Shown one piece after another: positions 37,436 to 47,074 of a DNA stretch of 64,000 nt (position 1 is the first letter of the stretch; each line of letters starts with the position of its first letter). This DNA comes from Allopontixanthobacter confluentis. GTDB taxonomy: Bacteria > Pseudomonadota > Alphaproteobacteria > Sphingomonadales > Sphingomonadaceae. Position numbers and translations under genes: made by a program. The stretch lies in assembly GCF_009827615.1 (NCBI RefSeq), contig NZ_WTYU01000001.1:889001-953000 (forward strand), in the 5' to 3' direction. The notes beneath the pieces are model-generated. The model was not told where the DNA came from, ran no database searches, and saw only the letters and a list, made by a program, of their open reading frames with translations.

Positions 37436-37528
37436 GTGTTTCTCCAAAGAATGTGGCCCGAAGCACAGTATGCCTCGGACCATCAGAGGGCAGCCTCTAG
37501 GGAAACAAAAGTATCGTGTCAACCTAGG

Positions 37529-38485
37529 TCAATGAAATAATGCTTCAAATATGGCACTGATATCGACATCTTGTGTCGTCATACGTTTCCAATCTGTCGG
37601 GGGCTGGTTGCGAAACCATGTATATTGGCGCTTGGAATATTGGCGCGTGGCCAATTGCCCGGCATCCACCATCGCATCCCGGCTCAGGCTGCCCGCCAGC
37701 CACGCGGCAATTTCGCGCACCCCAATGGCCCGCATAACAGGCAGCGCAGGATCGAGATTGCGCGCCACAAGATGCCGGACTTCCTCGACCGCCCCCTGTT
37801 CCAGCATCTGCGCAAAACGCTGGTCGCAGCGATCATACAAAGTTTCGCGGTCAGGCAGCAGCACCAGCGGATGCAAGGAAATGGCAGCGCCAATTCCCCC
37901 GGTAAGGTGCTGCTGCCAATGGCGCAGCGGCATTCCGGTGGATCGGACCACTTCCAGTGCCCGCGCTGTGCGGCTATTATCGGCCGCTGCCAGCCGCGAC
38001 GCCGCTTCGGGATCTTCCAGTTCGAGCGCGCCGCGCGCCGCTGGCTGGGGCAGGGCGCGCACTGCGGCCCTGATGGCCGGGTCAATTTCCGGCACAGGTG
38101 CGATGCCATCCAGCAAGGTGCGCATATACAGGCCGGTCCCGCCGACCAGGATGGGGATTGCCCCATCAGAATGAAGCGCCCCAATCTCTGCCTTGGCGGC
38201 ATCGCTCCATGTTCCGGCAGAACAGGGGGTTGCGCCATCCCATGTGCCAAACAGGCGATGGTCTACGCCGCACATTTCATCGTCGCCGGGCCGGGCGCTC
38301 AAGACCTGCAAATCGGCATAGACCTGCGCGCTGTCAGCATTGATTATGGCGCTTTTGCGCCCGCTTTCCTGCAATGCAAGGGCCAGGCGCACCGCAAGAT
38401 CGCTCTTGCCGCTCGCCGTTGGCCCTGCAATGAGCGCCACCGGCGGTTTTTTAGCCCTTTGTTCTGGAGTATTCACTTTGCTCAT
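37529..38485 (-). CDS. miaA: tRNA dimethylallyltransferase
   Basis: MiaA adds dimethylallyl to A37 of tRNAs reading UNN codons. The 318 residues carry the P-loop [56 protein letters not shown] and the basic [14 protein letters not shown]. The ATG at 38485 lies seven bases inside the serB coding region on the other strand, so the two starts overlap head to head. It precedes ilvB on the same strand. Confidence 0.96.
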   Translation of the reverse strand: MSKVNTPEQRAKKPPVALIAGPTASGKSDLAVRLALALQESGRKSAIINADSAQVYADLQVLSARPGDDEMCGVDHRLFGTWDGATPCSAGTWSDAAKAEIGALHSDGAIPILVGGTGLYMRTLLDGIAPVPEIDPAIRAAVRALPQPAARGALELEDPEAASRLAAADNSRTARALEVVRSTGMPLRHWQQHLTGGIGAAISLHPLVLLPDRETLYDRCDQRFAQMLEQGAVEEVRHLVARNLDPALPVMRAIGVREIAAWLAGSLSRDAMVDAGQLATRQYSKRQYTWFRNQPPTDWKRMTTQDVDISAIFEALFH

Positions 38486-39362
38486 CGCTCGCCTGATAGC
38501 AGACCCAGCGGCGCTGGAAACACGGCTTGATGCCGCAATTCTGGCATTGGAAGCTGCCGGTATGCCGGTGGCCATGGCCCGCATGCTGGATTTTTGCGGG
38601 GATGTGCTGGAAATTGGCCTTCCTGATGGTGATGCAGGCCAGTTCCGCAGAATTCTCGATACGCATTTTTCGCCTTCGGATCTGGTGGTGTCCACTGCTG
38701 ATCTGCGCGTGCCGCATGTGTTTGTGTCCGACATGGATTCGACCATGATCGACCAGGAATGTATTGATGAGCTGGCTGATTTTGCGGGGCTGAAAGCCCA
38801 TGTTTCAGAAATAACCGAACGTGCGATGCGCGGCGAACTGGATTTCGCGACTGCGTTGAAGGAGCGGGTAAAACTGCTGGGCGGGCTAGATGAAGGGACT
38901 ATCCGGCAATGTCTGGATGAACGCATCACTGCCGTGGCCGGTGCGCGGACTTTGGTGGCGACGCTGAAATCCCGCGGTTGCCGCACCGTGATGGTTACTG
39001 GCGGCTTCCACCATTTTGCCGATCCGGTGGCGGAAATGCTGGGCTTTGACCTTGTGGTTGCCAACCGGCTGGCCATTGCCGATGGCAAATTAACTGGCGC
39101 GCTGGTGGGGCCAATTACTGACAGTTCCGTCAAGAAACGCGTTTTGTGCGATGAAATGGCGGCGCTGGGTGATGCAGCGGTGAGCCTGGCGACGGGCGAT
39201 GGCGCGAATGATATCCCGATGCTGGAAGCCGCATCCTACGGGCTGGCATATCGCGCCAAGCCCAAGGCGCGCGAGGCGGCAGATGGCTGGATTGACCGGG
39301 GCAACCTGACTTCGGTGCTGTCATTGCTGGGTATCCCAGAGAATGAATGGGTTGCGGCCTGA
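38478..39362 (+). CDS. serB: Phosphoserine phosphatase
   Basis: A 294-residue HAD phosphatase, last step of serine synthesis. Nucleophile motif I is [12 protein letters not shown], followed by the [10 protein letters not shown] cap segment, motif [20 protein letters not shown] and motif [13 protein letters not shown]. An ACT-like N-terminal region of ~85 residues precedes the catalytic part. TTG 38478 was chosen because GGAG lies nine bases upstream and the family begins with LIARLI; ATG 38427 is a longer option. Overlaps the miaA start by eight bases. Confidence 0.93.
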   Translation: MLIARLIADPAALETRLDAAILALEAAGMPVAMARMLDFCGDVLEIGLPDGDAGQFRRILDTHFSPSDLVVSTADLRVPHVFVSDMDSTMIDQECIDELADFAGLKAHVSEITERAMRGELDFATALKERVKLLGGLDEGTIRQCLDERITAVAGARTLVATLKSRGCRTVMVTGGFHHFADPVAEMLGFDLVVANRLAIADGKLTGALVGPITDSSVKKRVLCDEMAALGDAAVSLATGDGANDIPMLEAASYGLAYRAKPKAREAADGWIDRGNLTSVLSLLGIPENEWVAA

Positions 39363-39462
39363 TCAGGCTGCGCGCGCTTTCCGTTTCCGGGCGTTGCCGG
39401 GCGCTGCCAAGCGCCGGCGGATGCCGCTGAGTATTGTAATCGCCGGCCTGTTCAGTTTATAT

Positions 39463-39476
39463 TGACATTCCTGTCA
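39463..39476. promoter_or_regulatory. Palindromic operator-like site before the Coq4-like gene
   Basis: Perfect palindrome TGACA-TTCC-TGTCA, 13 bases ahead of the ATG at 39490 and directly before the Shine-Dalgarno AAGGA. The layout is typical of a TetR-type operator, but no regulator gene is adjacent, so the binder is unknown. Confidence 0.45.
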
Positions 39477-39489
39477 GTAAGGACCGCGC

Positions 39490-40332
39490 ATGAACGCTGC
39501 TACTTCCCTGTTGCCTGCCGATACCACGGCATCGATTGACGCTTCTGCTGATGGCAAGGTGTTTCTTCATCCTGATCGCGTGCCGCTGCGCCTGCGCCCG
39601 TTAAAGGCGTTGGGGCACTGGAATGAATTGATGAAGAACAAGGAAAACACCGAAGAGGTGTTCCATATTTTCGAATGTTTCCCGTCGGGCCAGTTTTTGC
39701 CCCGCGCCCGCGCTTTCACCCTGAGCGAGAAGGGCCAGTCGATTCGCGCGAGCGAGAATTATCTCCCCGCAATCCTGGATGATCATGCAGCCCTGCGGCA
39801 GATGCCCGAAGGCAGCGTGGCCCACGCCTATGTCGATTTCATGGAACGCGAAGGCCTGTCCGCTGCTGGCCTTGTGGCAGAACATGACCGGTTTCGCGGT
39901 GACCGCCCGCGCTATGATGATCTGGTGGAATGGTTTTCAAACCGGCAACGCGATACGCATGATCTGCTTCACGTCCTTACCGGCTATGGCCGCGATGCGC
40001 TGGGCGAACAATGCGTGCTGGCGTTTACTTACAGCCAGAGCCCGTCCTTCGCGCATCTTTTCATCGCCTATGCAGGCGGGGTGAATATCAGGAAGCAGGT
40101 GAAAACCAGCGCCCCTGTTTTCAAGGCCGTGCGCGAGGCCCAGCGCCTTGGCAAAGCCTGTCCGCGGATTGTCGAAATGCCGATCATGGACCTGCTCGCC
40201 ATGCCGCTGACAGAAGCCCGGCAGAAGCTGAATATCGGAACGCCGGTTTATTATGCGCAGGCCCACAAGGTGTGGAAGGGTGAAAATATCGACCCTTACG
40301 ATCTGTTGGGCCAGACGAAAAAAGCGGCCTGA
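39490..40332 (+). CDS. Coq4-family ubiquinone biosynthesis protein
   Basis: A 280-residue protein of the Coq4 family. The zinc motif HDLLHVLTGYGRD (residues ~160-172) matches the family HDxxHxxxG. The segment SFAHLFIAYAGGVNIRKQV and the C-terminal NIGTPVYYAQAHKVWKGENIDPYDLLG are also family features. Coq4 is needed for oxidative decarboxylation of the ubiquinone ring in some bacteria and eukaryotes. AAGGA six bases upstream supports the ATG. Preceded by a palindromic operator-like site. Confidence 0.9.
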   Translation: MNAATSLLPADTTASIDASADGKVFLHPDRVPLRLRPLKALGHWNELMKNKENTEEVFHIFECFPSGQFLPRARAFTLSEKGQSIRASENYLPAILDDHAALRQMPEGSVAHAYVDFMEREGLSAAGLVAEHDRFRGDRPRYDDLVEWFSNRQRDTHDLLHVLTGYGRDALGEQCVLAFTYSQSPSFAHLFIAYAGGVNIRKQVKTSAPVFKAVREAQRLGKACPRIVEMPIMDLLAMPLTEARQKLNIGTPVYYAQAHKVWKGENIDPYDLLGQTKKAA

Positions 40333-40356
40333 TCAGAACCCGGCGCAGTCAGGCAA

Positions 40357-41118
40357 CTAGAGCCAGCTTGCAATCTGGCTGAGTGGTTTTTTCGAAACCG
40401 CATGATCAGGGACTGTGGCATCAGGGGCCGGATGGCCCGCCACCACAATCATCAGCGGTTTTTCTTCCCCCGGGCGGCCGCAAATATCGCGCAGGAAATT
40501 CATTGGCGAGGGGGTGTGCGTAAGCGTGGCCAAGCCCGCTGCGTGCAAGGTTGCAATCAACAAGCCGCAGGCAATCCCCACGCTTTCAGTGACATAGTAA
40601 TTCTGCGTTTTCCCGTCTTCCGCAATTCCGCCCTTGCGCTGGGCGAAGCAGACAATCAGCCACGGGGCGTCCTCTAGAAACGGCTTGTTCGCATCTGTCC
40701 CAATGGGGCCGAGCGCGGCGAGCCATTCGTCCGGTGCCTTGGGCGTGCCGCCGTCTTCACCGTAAAAGCGCCGTTCTTCCGCCTCGGCCGCTTCGCGGAT
40801 GGACCGCTTTATCGCAGGCGATGAAATGGCAGCAAAATGCCACGGCTGGTGGTTTGCGCCATTGGGCGCGGTGCCCGCCGCGCGGATGGCATTTTCAATC
40901 ACCTCACGCGGAACGGTTTTGCCGGTGAACGAACGGCAGGACCGGCGGGTTTTCAGGAATTCATAGACGGCTTGAGATCGCTCTGCCTGTTGCTCGTCTG
41001 TCAATTCCGGCATCGCGGGATAGGGTTGGGCCGGGTAGGGTTGCGCGGGGCAGGGTTGGGCCGGGTAAGATTGCGCGGGGCAGGGTTGCGCAGGATCGGG
41101 CTGCTGCGCCTTGCTCAC
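40357..41118 (-). CDS. Nitroreductase family protein with N-terminal PAQP(Y/C) repeats
   Basis: A 253-residue FMN nitroreductase-fold protein: the core from about residue 45 has TRRSCRSFTGKTVPREVI, GTAPNGANHQPWHF, and NYYVTESVGIACGLLIATLHAAGLATLTHTPSPMNFL, all flavin or substrate contacts. It reduces nitro or quinone compounds in relatives; the substrate is unknown. Residues 9-33 consist of five imperfect PAQP(Y/C/S) units. An in-frame ATG at 41013 just after the repeats could be the true start, in which case the repeats are upstream DNA. Four bases after purL. Confidence 0.88.
   Translation of the reverse strand: MSKAQQPDPAQPCPAQSYPAQPCPAQPYPAQPYPAMPELTDEQQAERSQAVYEFLKTRRSCRSFTGKTVPREVIENAIRAAGTAPNGANHQPWHFAAISSPAIKRSIREAAEAEERRFYGEDGGTPKAPDEWLAALGPIGTDANKPFLEDAPWLIVCFAQRKGGIAEDGKTQNYYVTESVGIACGLLIATLHAAGLATLTHTPSPMNFLRDICGRPGEEKPLMIVVAGHPAPDATVPDHAVSKKPLSQIASWL
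41020..41094 (-). repeat. Five tandem 15-base units encoding PAQP(C/Y) / PAQSY
   Basis: Seventy-five bases give five copies of a 15-base unit; the encoded units are PAQPC, PAQSY, PAQPC, PAQPY, PAQPY. The variation is mostly at the last codon. It looks like a coding minisatellite able to gain or lose five residues per unit without shifting frame. Confidence 0.8.
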
Positions 41119-41122
41119 CTAG

Positions 41123-43390
41123 TCAGACTTCCATCCAATCGCGGAAGAAGCTGTCATGGGCTTCGCGCAGGTCGGCAATGGCAATGCTGGCAACCGGCGC
41201 ATCTTCCGAATTGGTCCATTCGATTGACGTGCCACCCGTCAGGCCAATCCATTCTGCCGTAATGCCCGCATCGCGCGCCGCGCTTTCCAGTTCGGCCCAG
41301 CTTTCCCGGTCATTCCACGGGAAAGTCAGGACATAGCGGCCTTGGTCTTCGGCAAAGGCATCAAGCAGTTCAGCGCCCATCGTATGCACATTTGCGCCGA
41401 TGCCGCTGGCAATTGCCATTTCCGCGAGCGCCACGGCCAGTCCGCCATCAGACAGGTCGTGCACAGCGGTAACCTTGCCGCCATCCACAAGGGTGCGGAC
41501 AAATTCACCATGAGCGCGTTCGCGCGCCAGATTCACCACCGGCGCGCCGCCGGCCTTTCTGGAATGGATTTCACGCAGCCACACCGACTGGCCAATATGC
41601 GTGCCGATTTCAAAGGGCTGCTTGCCGCCAATTACCACAATAGCCTGATCTTCGGCCTTGAACGGCATCGTCGCCATTTTCGACGAGTCTTCCAATATGC
41701 CAACGCCGCCAATGGCAGGGGTGGGCAAAATGGCAGAGCCGCCGCCGGTTGCCTTGCTTTCATTATACAGGCTGACATTGCCGCTCACGATGGGGAAATC
41801 CAGCGCGCGGCAGGCATCGCCCATGCCTTCAAGGCATCCGACCAGCTGCGCCATGATTTCAGGACGCTGCGGATTGCCGAAATTGAGGCAGTTGGTGATG
41901 GCAAGGGGCCGTGCGCCCACTGCACACAGATTGCGATAGGCTTCCGCCACGGCTTGCTTGCCGCCTTCATAGGGGTCAGCAAAACAGTAACGCGGGGTGC
42001 AATCGGTGCTCATGGCCAGCGCCTTGCGCGTTCCGTGCACACGCACCACGCCGGCATCGCCGCCGGTTTGCAACGTGTCAGCGCCAACCTGGCTGTCATA
42101 TTGTTCCGCAATCCACCGGCGCGAGGAAAGGGCGGGGCTGGCCATCATTGCAAGAAGGTCTGCGCCAATATCGGTGGTTGCCGGAATGTCGCCCAATGCA
42201 GGCACTGCGGCCCATGTCTTGTATTCTTCCCTGGAAATAAATGGCCGCTCATATTCAGGCGCATCTTCAGCCAGCGGGCCAAGCGGAATGTCGCACACCA
42301 CCTTTCCATCAAATTCCAGCACCATATGCTGCGTATCGGTCACTTCGCCGATGACGGCGAAATCCAGTTCCCACTTGGTGAAGATGGCTTCGGCCATGGC
42401 TTCCTTGCCCGGCTTCAGCACCATCAGCATGCGTTCCTGACTTTCGGACAGCATCATTTCATAAGGCGTCATACCGTCTTCGCGGCAAGGAACGGCATTC
42501 ATGTCGAGCCGGATGCCGGTCTTGCCATTGGTCGCCATTTCAACGCTGGATGATGTCAGCCCCGCAGCGCCCATGTCCTGAATGGCCACGATGGCATCGG
42601 TCGCCATCAGTTCCAGACACGCTTCGATCAGCAGCTTTTCCACAAATGGATCGCCCACTTGCACGGTGGGGCGCTTATCTTCGATATCGTCGCCAAAATC
42701 AGCGCTGGCCATGGTCGCGCCATGGATTCCATCGCGCCCGGTCTTGGAACCGACATAGACAATGGGATTACCGACACCGGTTGCGGCGCTGTAAAAGATC
42801 TTGTCCTGATCCGCGATGCCCACGGTCATGGCATTGACGAGAATATTGCCATCATAGGCCGGGTCAAAATTGGTCTCGCCGCCCACCGTCGGCACGCCCA
42901 CGCAATTGCCATAACCGCCAATGCCCGCGACCACGCCTTTGACCAGATGCTGCATCTTGGGGTGGTCGGGGCGGCCAAACCGCAGCGCATTGAGATTTGC
43001 CATTGGCCGCGCGCCCATGGTGAACACATCGCGCAAAATGCCGCCGACACCGGTTGCCGCGCCCTGATAGGGTTCGATGTAACTGGGGTGATTATGGCTT
43101 TCCATTTTGAAAATGGCGGCCTGATTATCACCGATGTCGATTACGCCGGCATTTTCGCCCGGCCCGCAAATGACCCATGGCGCTTCGGTCGGCAGTTTCT
43201 TCAGGTGGAACCGGCTGCTTTTATAACTGCAATGTTCCGACCACATGACCGAGAAAATGCCCAGTTCCACCAGATTCGGTTCGCGCCCGAGGGCGTGCAG
43301 AACGCGCTCATATTCCTCGGTGTTGAAACCATGGGTCTCGACGACTTCAGGAGTGATCTGGGGCGTGGTTTCTGATGCGTTTTCGGACAT
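41123..43390 (-). CDS. purL: Phosphoribosylformylglycinamidine synthase II (large subunit)
   Basis: The 755-residue stand-alone PurL of the PurLQS type; it aminates FGAR to FGAM in purine synthesis using ammonia from PurQ. ATP and substrate-binding blocks include [79 protein letters not shown], and the late [18 protein letters not shown]. purQ and purS are not in the window. The next gene on the strand (nitroreductase) begins four bases later. Confidence 0.98.
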   Translation of the reverse strand: MSENASETTPQITPEVVETHGFNTEEYERVLHALGREPNLVELGIFSVMWSEHCSYKSSRFHLKKLPTEAPWVICGPGENAGVIDIGDNQAAIFKMESHNHPSYIEPYQGAATGVGGILRDVFTMGARPMANLNALRFGRPDHPKMQHLVKGVVAGIGGYGNCVGVPTVGGETNFDPAYDGNILVNAMTVGIADQDKIFYSAATGVGNPIVYVGSKTGRDGIHGATMASADFGDDIEDKRPTVQVGDPFVEKLLIEACLELMATDAIVAIQDMGAAGLTSSSVEMATNGKTGIRLDMNAVPCREDGMTPYEMMLSESQERMLMVLKPGKEAMAEAIFTKWELDFAVIGEVTDTQHMVLEFDGKVVCDIPLGPLAEDAPEYERPFISREEYKTWAAVPALGDIPATTDIGADLLAMMASPALSSRRWIAEQYDSQVGADTLQTGGDAGVVRVHGTRKALAMSTDCTPRYCFADPYEGGKQAVAEAYRNLCAVGARPLAITNCLNFGNPQRPEIMAQLVGCLEGMGDACRALDFPIVSGNVSLYNESKATGGGSAILPTPAIGGVGILEDSSKMATMPFKAEDQAIVVIGGKQPFEIGTHIGQSVWLREIHSRKAGGAPVVNLARERAHGEFVRTLVDGGKVTAVHDLSDGGLAVALAEMAIASGIGANVHTMGAELLDAFAEDQGRYVLTFPWNDRESWAELESAARDAGITAEWIGLTGGTSIEWTNSEDAPVASIAIADLREAHDSFFRDWMEV

Positions 43391-43422
43391 GGCGCGGCTT
43401 TAGCGAAGCCAGCCTGTTCCCG

Positions 43423-44079
43423 CTAGCCCCGTAAGCGTTTGTGACGGCGCGTTGTCCCCACCCAGTAAGCGAAGAATGTCGCCACCGCGTAGGAAACGAG
43501 CGCGGTAAGATAGAGCGCGAGGCCCGCTTCCTCCGGCTCCGGACCGAACCAGTTGATTGCCTGCATGACCAGCAGAAGACCCATCAGGATCATCGGCGGC
43601 ATAAGCGGCCCGCGCGTCTGCCGAACATACCAGGCGAAGGCGCCAATCGTCAGGCCCAGTTCCAGCGGGATCGCCACATAAGGGTAATTCCACAAGCCCA
43701 GTCCGACCTTCGCATCTCCCCCCGCAAACGTGAGATCAGGCCGGTGCACCAACAGGTCGGTAAACCAGTGTGACAGCACAACCAGCCCCGCAATCCACGC
43801 GCCCGTAATATTGCGCTGCGTTGCCAGGATTATGGCTGCAAAGGCCAGCGCCCAGATGCCGCAGCCAATCAGGCTGTGTGTGTATGGCATGTGATAGAGG
43901 TCCATCGGGTTCATCACGGTAGCGCCGGGTTCGACCCGCATCGCTTCCACCCCGATGGCGGCAAAAGTGAAAAAGCCCCAGTCGACCAATTGGGCCGCGA
44001 CAAACAAGGTGCCCAGCTTGGGTGCCTTTGGGGATGCTGCGCCGGCAGCGAAGGCCGCTGCCCAATGCCCGATATACAT
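43423..44079 (-). CDS. Multi-pass membrane protein, metal-dependent hydrolase-like
   Basis: A 218-residue protein with about six hydrophobic helices. MYIGHWAAAFAAG, YHMPYTHSLIGCGIWA and VVLSHWFTDLLVHRPDL contain spaced His/Asp residues in membrane helices, reminiscent of membrane-bound metal-dependent hydrolases (YdjM/DUF457-like). No activity is known for this group here. ATG 44079 begins five bases after the upstream DUF2177 gene ends; the longer frame reads into that gene and was rejected. Confidence 0.65.
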   Translation of the reverse strand: MYIGHWAAAFAAGAASPKAPKLGTLFVAAQLVDWGFFTFAAIGVEAMRVEPGATVMNPMDLYHMPYTHSLIGCGIWALAFAAIILATQRNITGAWIAGLVVLSHWFTDLLVHRPDLTFAGGDAKVGLGLWNYPYVAIPLELGLTIGAFAWYVRQTRGPLMPPMILMGLLLVMQAINWFGPEPEEAGLALYLTALVSYAVATFFAYWVGTTRRHKRLRG

Positions 44080-44084
44080 GGCGT

Positions 44085-44498
44085 TCAGACCACTTTCTGC
44101 GTGACCCAGGTGGCAATGGTGGCGGCAGTTGCAGTTGCAAACGCACCCCACAGGATATCCGCCACGGTTACCTGCGTGGACCACACCTTCATGGTTGCCT
44201 GATTGGTCAGGTCATATGTGGCATAACACAGCCCGCCCAGCAGCGCGCCATTCAGCGCGGCAATGCCGAGACCACCGGGAATTCCGGCAGCCAGGCCGGG
44301 CCGAATCGCGAACCACACGACCCCGGCGACATAGATCAGGTAAAACACCACCGCAGGGCCTGCGCGGAAATTCTCCGCCAGCAATTCGCCCAGATGTGGC
44401 CGGTAAAAATTGGGGCCAGCCCAGCGCAGCCACAGGGCATCCAGCAATCCAAATGGCAGTGCCATCGCGATATAGGCAATAATCCACTTCATTTGCAC
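44085..44498 (-). CDS. DUF2177 family membrane protein
   Basis: A 137-residue protein with four hydrophobic helices. KWIIAYIAMALPFGLLDALWLRWAGPNFYRPHLGELLAENFRAGPA and the later GGLCYATYDLTNQATMKVWS are typical of DUF2177, whose role is unknown. GTG 44498 or ATG 44492 may be the start; GGGGG lies 4 or 10 bases upstream respectively. It probably forms an operon with the next membrane protein. Confidence 0.82.
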   Translation of the reverse strand: MQMKWIIAYIAMALPFGLLDALWLRWAGPNFYRPHLGELLAENFRAGPAVVFYLIYVAGVVWFAIRPGLAAGIPGGLGIAALNGALLGGLCYATYDLTNQATMKVWSTQVTVADILWGAFATATAATIATWVTQKVV

Positions 44499-44566
44499 GC
44501 ATCCCCCAACCTTATAGGCCCAGACAACTTGACCTCGCCACGGGGCGCGGTCAATGCTCCATCGTC

Positions 44567-44818
44567 ATGGCAGACAAAACTCCCGACATTTCGGATTTGA
44601 CCTTCGAAGACGCGCTGCGCGCTCTGGAAGATGTGGTGCGGCGCTTGGAAAGCGGCGAAGTGCCGCTGGACGAATCCATCGACCTGTACGAACGCGGCGA
44701 ACAACTGCGCCAGCATTGTCAGGCCCGACTGGATGCAGCGCAGGCGCGAATCGAAAAAATCGTGGCTGGCCCCGACGGCAAGACTGCAGGCACCGCGCCA
44801 TTCGACGCAGGCAACTGA
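44567..44818 (+). CDS. xseB: Exodeoxyribonuclease VII small subunit
   Basis: An 83-residue XseB: LTFEDALRALEDVVRRLESGEVPLDESIDLYERGEQLRQHCQARLDAAQARIEKI is the whole two-helix family pattern. It partners XseA (not in the window) to degrade single-stranded DNA. One base separates its stop from ispA, a common pairing in proteobacteria. Confidence 0.96.
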   Translation: MADKTPDISDLTFEDALRALEDVVRRLESGEVPLDESIDLYERGEQLRQHCQARLDAAQARIEKIVAGPDGKTAGTAPFDAGN

Positions 44819-44819
44819 C

Positions 44820-45728
44820 GTGAACCTGGTGGATACGGGCAACGCAATTCTGGCGGACGGGTTTTCCCGCATCCAGACTGAGGTCGATGACGCGTTCGAC
44901 GCGTTTTTGCCCGTGCCGGATGACACACGCGCGCGGTTGGTGGAAGCCATGCGCTATGCAGCCATTGGCAGCGGCAAACGTGTGCGCCCCTTGCTGGTGG
45001 CCGCCACAGCAGACCTGTTCGGTGTGGACCGCCATGCGGCAGTGCGTGCTGGCTGCGCTGTCGAAGCCATTCATGCCTATTCGCTGATCCATGATGATTT
45101 GCCGTGCATGGATGATGATGATCTGCGCCACGGCAAGCCCACCTTGCATAAGGCATTCGATGAAGCGACCGCCGTGCTGGCCGGCGATTCGCTGCATGCG
45201 CTGGCCTTCGAGATTTTGTCAGACCATGCGACCAGTTCCGATCCTTTCACACGCTCTGAACTGATTTTGACGTTGGCGGGCGCCAGCGGCATGAATGGCA
45301 TGGCGGGCGGGCAGATGATGGATATTGCCGCCGACAGCCAGGAATATGACCTGCATTCCATCACCCGCCTGCAGCAGTTGAAAACCGGCGCGCTGCTGGC
45401 AGCATCGGTGGAAATGGGTGCAGTGCTGGGCAAGGTGCCGCTCGAAGGGCGCGCGCATTTGCGGGCCTATGCCCGCGATATTGGCCTCGCCTTCCAGATT
45501 GCCGACGATTTGCTCGACCATGAAGGTGATGAGACCAAAGCAGGCAAGGCGCTGCGCAAGGATGAAGGCCAGGGCAAGCAAACCTTCGTGACGTTGATGG
45601 GCCCCGAAGGTGCGCGGGACCAGGCACGGGCGCTGGTGGAACAGGCGGTTGGCCATTTGTCCCAGCACGGCAAGGATGCTGCGCTGCTCGGCGCATTGGC
45701 GCGGTTTATTGTGGAGCGGGACAGATGA
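44820..45728 (+). CDS. ispA: Polyprenyl synthetase (farnesyl diphosphate synthase)
   Basis: A 302-residue prenyltransferase that condenses IPP with DMAPP and GPP to FPP. Aspartate-rich motif one is YSLIHDDLPCMDDDDLRHGKPTLH and motif two is FQIADDLLDHEGDETKAGK; GSGKRVRPLL binds the diphosphate. GTG 44820 fits length and the adjacent xseB stop; longer frames overlap xseB and are unlikely. Its TGA overlaps the coaD ATG. Confidence 0.94.
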   Translation: MNLVDTGNAILADGFSRIQTEVDDAFDAFLPVPDDTRARLVEAMRYAAIGSGKRVRPLLVAATADLFGVDRHAAVRAGCAVEAIHAYSLIHDDLPCMDDDDLRHGKPTLHKAFDEATAVLAGDSLHALAFEILSDHATSSDPFTRSELILTLAGASGMNGMAGGQMMDIAADSQEYDLHSITRLQQLKTGALLAASVEMGAVLGKVPLEGRAHLRAYARDIGLAFQIADDLLDHEGDETKAGKALRKDEGQGKQTFVTLMGPEGARDQARALVEQAVGHLSQHGKDAALLGALARFIVERDR

Positions 45729-46237
45729 GCGAACGCATTGGGATTTATCCGGGCACGTTTGACCCCATTACCCTTGGCCATGCGGACATCATCCGGCGCG
45801 GGGCAAAACTGGTGGACCGGTTGATTATCGGCGTCACCACCAATCCTTCAAAAAACCCCATGTTCACCACGGACGAACGGATGGCCATGGTGCGCCGCGA
45901 AGTGGCCGATATGGGGATCGGCAATGTCGATGTGGTCGGCTTCAATGCACTGCTGATGAAATTCGCGCGCAAACAGTCTGCCAGTGTGATTGTGCGCGGA
46001 TTGCGCGCAGTGGCGGATTTTGAATATGAATATCAGATGGCGGGCATGAACCAGCAGATCGATAGCGAAATCGAGACTGTGTTCCTGATGGCTGATGTAT
46101 CATTGCAGCCCATTGCATCCAAACTGGTGAAGGAAATCGCCCTGTTTGGCGGTGATATCCAGAATTTCGTAAGCGCAAAAGTGTGTGAGGACGTGACGAA
46201 GCGAGTCGAAAAGATCGGCCGGCTTGGGGATTATTGA
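45725..46237 (+). CDS. coaD: Pantetheine-phosphate adenylyltransferase
   Basis: A 170-residue CoaD, penultimate step of CoA synthesis. The nucleotide motif IYPGTFDPITLGHADII (TxGH variant), RGLRAVADFEYEYQMAGMNQ and the terminal SSKxVKE-equivalent SLQPIASKLVKEIALFGGD are present. Joined to ispA by a four-base ATGA overlap. Confidence 0.97.
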   Translation: MSERIGIYPGTFDPITLGHADIIRRGAKLVDRLIIGVTTNPSKNPMFTTDERMAMVRREVADMGIGNVDVVGFNALLMKFARKQSASVIVRGLRAVADFEYEYQMAGMNQQIDSEIETVFLMADVSLQPIASKLVKEIALFGGDIQNFVSAKVCEDVTKRVEKIGRLGDY

Positions 46238-46342
46238 CGCGAAACGCACTTCGGTTGTGCCGAAAACCTATCATTCATTGAACCGACAGACCGCGCCCGC
46301 TAGATGGGCGCTATCACATTACCCCAGATTGACAGGATTTAC

Positions 46343-47023
46343 ATGTTGAAACGCCTGATCACCGCCGGCGCGCTTGCCGCAATGGCATTTACCCCGGTTG
46401 CCGCATTTGCCCAGGATGCTGAACAGGCAGCCCCGGCCGCGCCGCGCGTTTACGCGCCGATCAATTACAACATTGCCGAAGACCGGGAAAATATTCTGCT
46501 GCTCGATCTGTCGAATGGCCGTCAGGTTGCCATCCGCCTGATGGCGGACTGGGCACCCAACCATATCGAACGGATCAAGACGCTTACTCGTCAGGGTTTT
46601 TATGACGGGGTGGTTTTCCACCGCGTCATTGAAGGGTTCATGGCGCAGACAGGGGATCCTACCGGCACCGGGCAGGGCGGGTCCGATCTTCCTGACCTGA
46701 AGGAAGAATTCAACCCGATGCCGCATTTGCGCGGTTCGATTTCCATGGCCCGCGCCCAATCCGAAGACAGCGCCAACAGCCAGTTTTTCATCACTTTCCT
46801 GCCGCGCTTTTCGCTGGATAAACGCTATACCAATCTGGGCCGCGTGATTGCCGGCATGGATGCGGTAGATGCCATCAATCGCGGCGAACCACCGGCAAAC
46901 CCGACCAGGATTTTGCAGGCGTCCATCGCTGCTGATAACAAGCCGGTGCCTGTCGCTGCGCCTGCGGCAATGCCTGCAACCGAAATTACGGCCGATATGT
47001 TGAACGCGCCGGTCGGCGAGTAA
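46343..47023 (+). CDS. Periplasmic cyclophilin-type peptidyl-prolyl isomerase
   Basis: A 226-residue cyclophilin with a Sec signal (hydrophobic residues ~5-20, cleavage after AFA at about residue 23). The fold motifs FHRVIEGFMAQTGDPTGTGQGG, SISMARAQSEDSANSQFFITF and NLGRVIAGMDAVDAINRGEP include the catalytic Arg and the QFFI substrate pocket. It catalyses proline isomerisation during envelope protein folding. AGGA nine bases before ATG 46343 supports this start over the longer frame. Confidence 0.92.
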   Translation: MLKRLITAGALAAMAFTPVAAFAQDAEQAAPAAPRVYAPINYNIAEDRENILLLDLSNGRQVAIRLMADWAPNHIERIKTLTRQGFYDGVVFHRVIEGFMAQTGDPTGTGQGGSDLPDLKEEFNPMPHLRGSISMARAQSEDSANSQFFITFLPRFSLDKRYTNLGRVIAGMDAVDAINRGEPPANPTRILQASIAADNKPVPVAAPAAMPATEITADMLNAPVGE

Positions 47024-47074
47024 CGCTTTCTGCCAGCACTGGTCTTCTCGCATTGGCGCGATTAAAGGCGCGCC

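Noticed and set aside
37494-37522. TTGACA-17-TAGAGG as the ilvB promoter
   Set aside because: The -35 is perfect but the -10 is poor and the -35 is right next to the miaA stop; kept only as a remark under ilvB.
37436-37522. Longer N-terminus for ilvB, starting upstream of 37435
   Set aside because: The ATG at 37435 has a well-spaced GGAGA and fits the family; the extension has no conserved sequence.
41020-41094. Tandem repeats considered as a CRISPR array
   Set aside because: Units are contiguous 15-base coding repeats with no spacers, and no cas genes are present.
41342-42553. Open frame of 403 codons antisense to purL
   Set aside because: Shadow of a well conserved enzyme, no ribosome-binding site or domain.
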